64,000 nt of DNA, taken from Leptidea sinapis (lineage: Eukaryota > Arthropoda > Insecta > Lepidoptera > Pieridae). The position numbers were made by a program, and so were the translations under genes. Of this stretch, positions 61,615-64,000 are shown piece after piece (position 1 is the first letter of the stretch; the number at the start of each line of letters is the position of its first letter). The notes under the pieces are model-generated. The model was not told the DNA's origin. It saw nothing but the letters and a program-made list of their open reading frames with translations, and ran no database searches. The DNA lies in the NCBI RefSeq assembly GCF_905404315.1, contig NC_066310.1:7750001-7814000 (forward strand), given 5' to 3'.

Positions 61615-62045
61615 AACTGATGATGCCTACTACTCGGCTAAGTCGAGTTAGTAAGTCTTTTGTGGGGCGATGTATATGCTTTTACAGAAGATCCCAGAAA
61701 ATGTTTAAAACAAAAGAATTACGTTATTCAAAAGAATTGTTAAAAAACGTTTGTGTGGTAAAGGTTACTATAACATAAATGACTTTCTTAATGATACCAC
61801 AGATTGGGAATGGAGCGACCGCCCTCAGGCTATTAAATAATAAGTTTAATTGTACAATGTTACTTTGTAAATGTTACTTTAATTTTAAAACATATTTTTG
61901 ATGAAAAAAAAAGCCCGCCGAGTTTGTTGCGCCCATTCTTCTCAGACCTGAGGCATTCATTTGTGGAATGGGTGGTAGTTTTTTGACTTTCAATAAGTGA
62001 TTTCACATGCTATTTTGAATAAAAATATTTGAATTTGAATAATAA
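61615..62045 (+). mobile_element. LINE 3' end (NTRNKHK type)
   Basis: It covers the end of the RT ORF (aaaacgtttgtgtggtaaag, acataaatgactttcttaat) and the 3' UTR cttctcagacctgaggcatt to ttgaataaaaatatttgaat. Confidence 0.8.
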
Positions 62046-62304
62046 AAATAAAATTTTACTATAACTAACTGACACAAAACGTCAAATAAATTTATAAAAC
62101 AGTTAAACGGCACACATTGGTGAGTTAAATCTAGTTTAAACGGAGTTTAGGAGACTAGCGTTGCGTCGTTCAGAAACACACTTTTATAGATTATCAAAGC
62201 AATAACGCTATCGAATAAATAAACCGCCGCTAAACGTGCCACAGAAACCGGGCATGCGGGCAGCTATTTTTTAACAATAGTATGTACACTAGGCATAATC
62301 TTAA

Positions 62305-62767
62305 TCTAATATATAAAACTCTCGTGTCCCGGTGTTTGTTACCAAACTCCTCCGAAAGGGCTTAACCGATTTGTACGAAATTTTCTGTGCATATCGGGTA
62401 GGTCTTTCTGTTTTTTCATACCCCTAAATGATAACGGTGACCCGACCCAGCCCTAAATATATTTTTTGACAATGTTTTATTTTTATTTTATTATGATTCA
62501 GTATTGAAAAATACATATTTACTACGTTAAATTTTGGCCCTTCTACGATCTACAACTATTTTTGTATCGCGATTTTTATATTATTCTGTTCTATCCAGAA
62601 ATCCGCTAGGTAGGGTTGCAGGATGGCAATCGAATACAATAATTGAAGTACGATGTATTTGGTAGTATGAGAATCGGTTGCTATTTTTTATACTCCAAAA
62701 ATTTTAACTATGGATTTTTTTTTAAATTACTTTTATATGGCAATACAAAGTTTTCTGGGTCGGATAG
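62305..62767 (+). mobile_element. non-autonomous Helitron
   Basis: It starts tctaatatataaaactctcg, has gtgcatatcgggtaggtct, and ends ggcaatacaaagttttctgg and gtcggatag before T (ATAG instead of CTAG). Confidence 0.7.
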
Positions 62768-63428
62768 TGAACTCCTAAACTGATCAACGGATTTTAATGG
62801 AGATTATTTCATGGAGTGCAGTTTAGTTCAACTTGAGAGATAGGATAGTTTTTATTTCGATTTGGGACCCACATTTTTTTATTTCCAATATTTGTTTTGT
62901 ATGGACGTATTTGCTATGAGAGAATTTATTGACGCACGGTTTGACATTTCTGCTGTAAAACAAATTTTATTATAACATCAGGCAGCATATTTTACGAAAT
63001 AATTCTTGATGTTATGAAATATTATTGACAAATTCATAAAAAAAAAACAGTATTTTATTAGACCGTTTCTTAGACATTGAAACATTTCTTTATTTTTCTA
63101 AATTAAAATAATCTTTCTACATAAACGTAGCCTAAGTTACTCCTTATTACATCAGCTACCTGCCAACAATAGTCCCGTCAAAATCGGTCCAGCCATTTCA
63201 GAGATTAGCCGGAAAAAACAGACGTCTGTCTGTTTTGTCCGTCAAAAAACAGACGTCTGTCTGACAGACAAAGAATGTAAAAAAAAATATTATTTTGGTT
63301 TATGTACCGTATATATATTCATATATACATGTAGCAAAATATGGTTATTTCAACATTACAAACAGACACTCCATCTTTATTTATATGTATAGATAGGTGT
63401 ATAGAACAATGTCTGTCGGGTCAGCTAG
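62768..63428 (+). mobile_element. second Helitron, head to tail
   Basis: It shares aactcctaaactgatcaacg and gaatttattgacgcacggtt with 22815-23025, and ends aacaatgtctgtcgggtcag plus ctag before T. Direct repeats of cagacgtctgtctg lie at 63219 and 63251. Confidence 0.55.
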
Positions 63429-63486
63429 TGGTATATAAAAGGGAAACGAAGACACTCATTCAATTGAGAGAGGGAATACATGTACT

Positions 63487-63943
63487 AAGGGTATGATCCG
63501 ATATGCACTGCAACCACAGTACAGTGTGACGTCAATTTAGTATACTGTGAAGCCGTTCCTTTATAGCTAGTTCTACTGGTTACTATTTAAAACGAAACGC
63601 AATCCCGCATACTGACAGCCGCATTTATTAATGCAGCATTCAAATGAGTGTATTAAAGTTTTATAGTTCATTAAATAAACTTTTGTTGGAGTACTGTCAA
63701 ATTAAAAATATTTTAATTAATATTTTCGGCACTCGAGTGGTTTTGACTGATCACGTGATCATAGTACTGCGAGTACCTTACCTCGAAAACGCCAGTGGTA
63801 ACAGTAGAATATGGCGGCGATTTATGACGTCATATATTTCCCTAGGGTACTGCGGCAGTATATTGTAGGCAGTCCATACCGGAACGAATTTTTCTAGTGA
63901 TAGCACTGTGCAGTGCTCGCAGTGCATATCGGAACATACCCTT
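63487..63943. mobile_element. TIR element with about 40-bp ends
   Basis: aagggtatgatccgatatgc and, inverted, aagggtatgttccgatatgc begin about 40-bp terminal repeats that end near cagtg. A perfect palindrome tgatcacgtgatca is at 63748-63761. No transposase ORF. Confidence 0.75.
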
Positions 63944-64000
63944 TATGTCGTATTTTAGACGTTTGACTTAAAAGAATGTCTCAAGTATCGGTTCTATAGA

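Noticed and set aside
58200..64000. N-terminal RGS exons of Gprk1
   Set aside because: Minus-strand frames were read for the expected RGS peptides upstream of RFCQWKN; only LINE, Helitron, MITE and minisatellite sequence was seen.

Overview
The window looks like nuclear DNA of a moth or butterfly (Lepidoptera). The evidence is AT-rich sequence, small exons with GT-AG introns, insect-type protein sequences, and a dense load of transposable elements whose ends match lepidopteran Helitron, Jockey/RTE and Tc1/mariner types. No prokaryotic features are present.

Two host genes can be supported, both on the minus strand. The right three quarters (15662-58167) hold ten exons of a GRK2/3-type G-protein-coupled receptor kinase (fly Gprk1). 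They join in frame into 531 residues: the end of the RGS region, the whole kinase domain, the AGC C-tail and the PH domain, ending at a TAG at 15662. The N-terminal RGS exons lie beyond the right edge. The left end (1940-6470) holds the first three coding exons (210 residues) of an MBOAT7/farjavit-type lysophosphatidylinositol acyltransferase, which runs off the left edge. About 9 kb separates the two genes.

Almost everything else is repeats. One roughly 300 bp family (repeat A) occurs at least 13 times in both orientations. Other families are a TIR MITE (M) whose TIRs carry nested insertions, hAT-type MITEs, a Tigger/pogo deletion derivative, a degenerate mariner, a Tc1-like element holding several further insertions, Helitrons with CTAG ends, and many 5'-truncated LINE fragments. 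A 57-bp minisatellite lies at 60.3-60.97 kb. Several elements end only 20-40 bp from exon splice sites.

The most unusual item is a small repeat seen three times (48.1-49.2 kb, 50.1-51.0 kb, 55.7-55.9 kb). Each copy carries a hammerhead-ribozyme-like core: CTGAGGA, a 5-bp hairpin, GAAAC, a short stem and GTC. One flanking pairing covaries between copies. One copy is an apparently identical 898-bp duplicate, sharp at one end, truncated at the other and flanked by an ~89-bp duplication. Another is bounded by a 13-bp duplication. This suggests a recently mobile Penelope-like or other ribozyme-bearing retroelement. All family assignments were made by reading translations and motifs; no database search was run.
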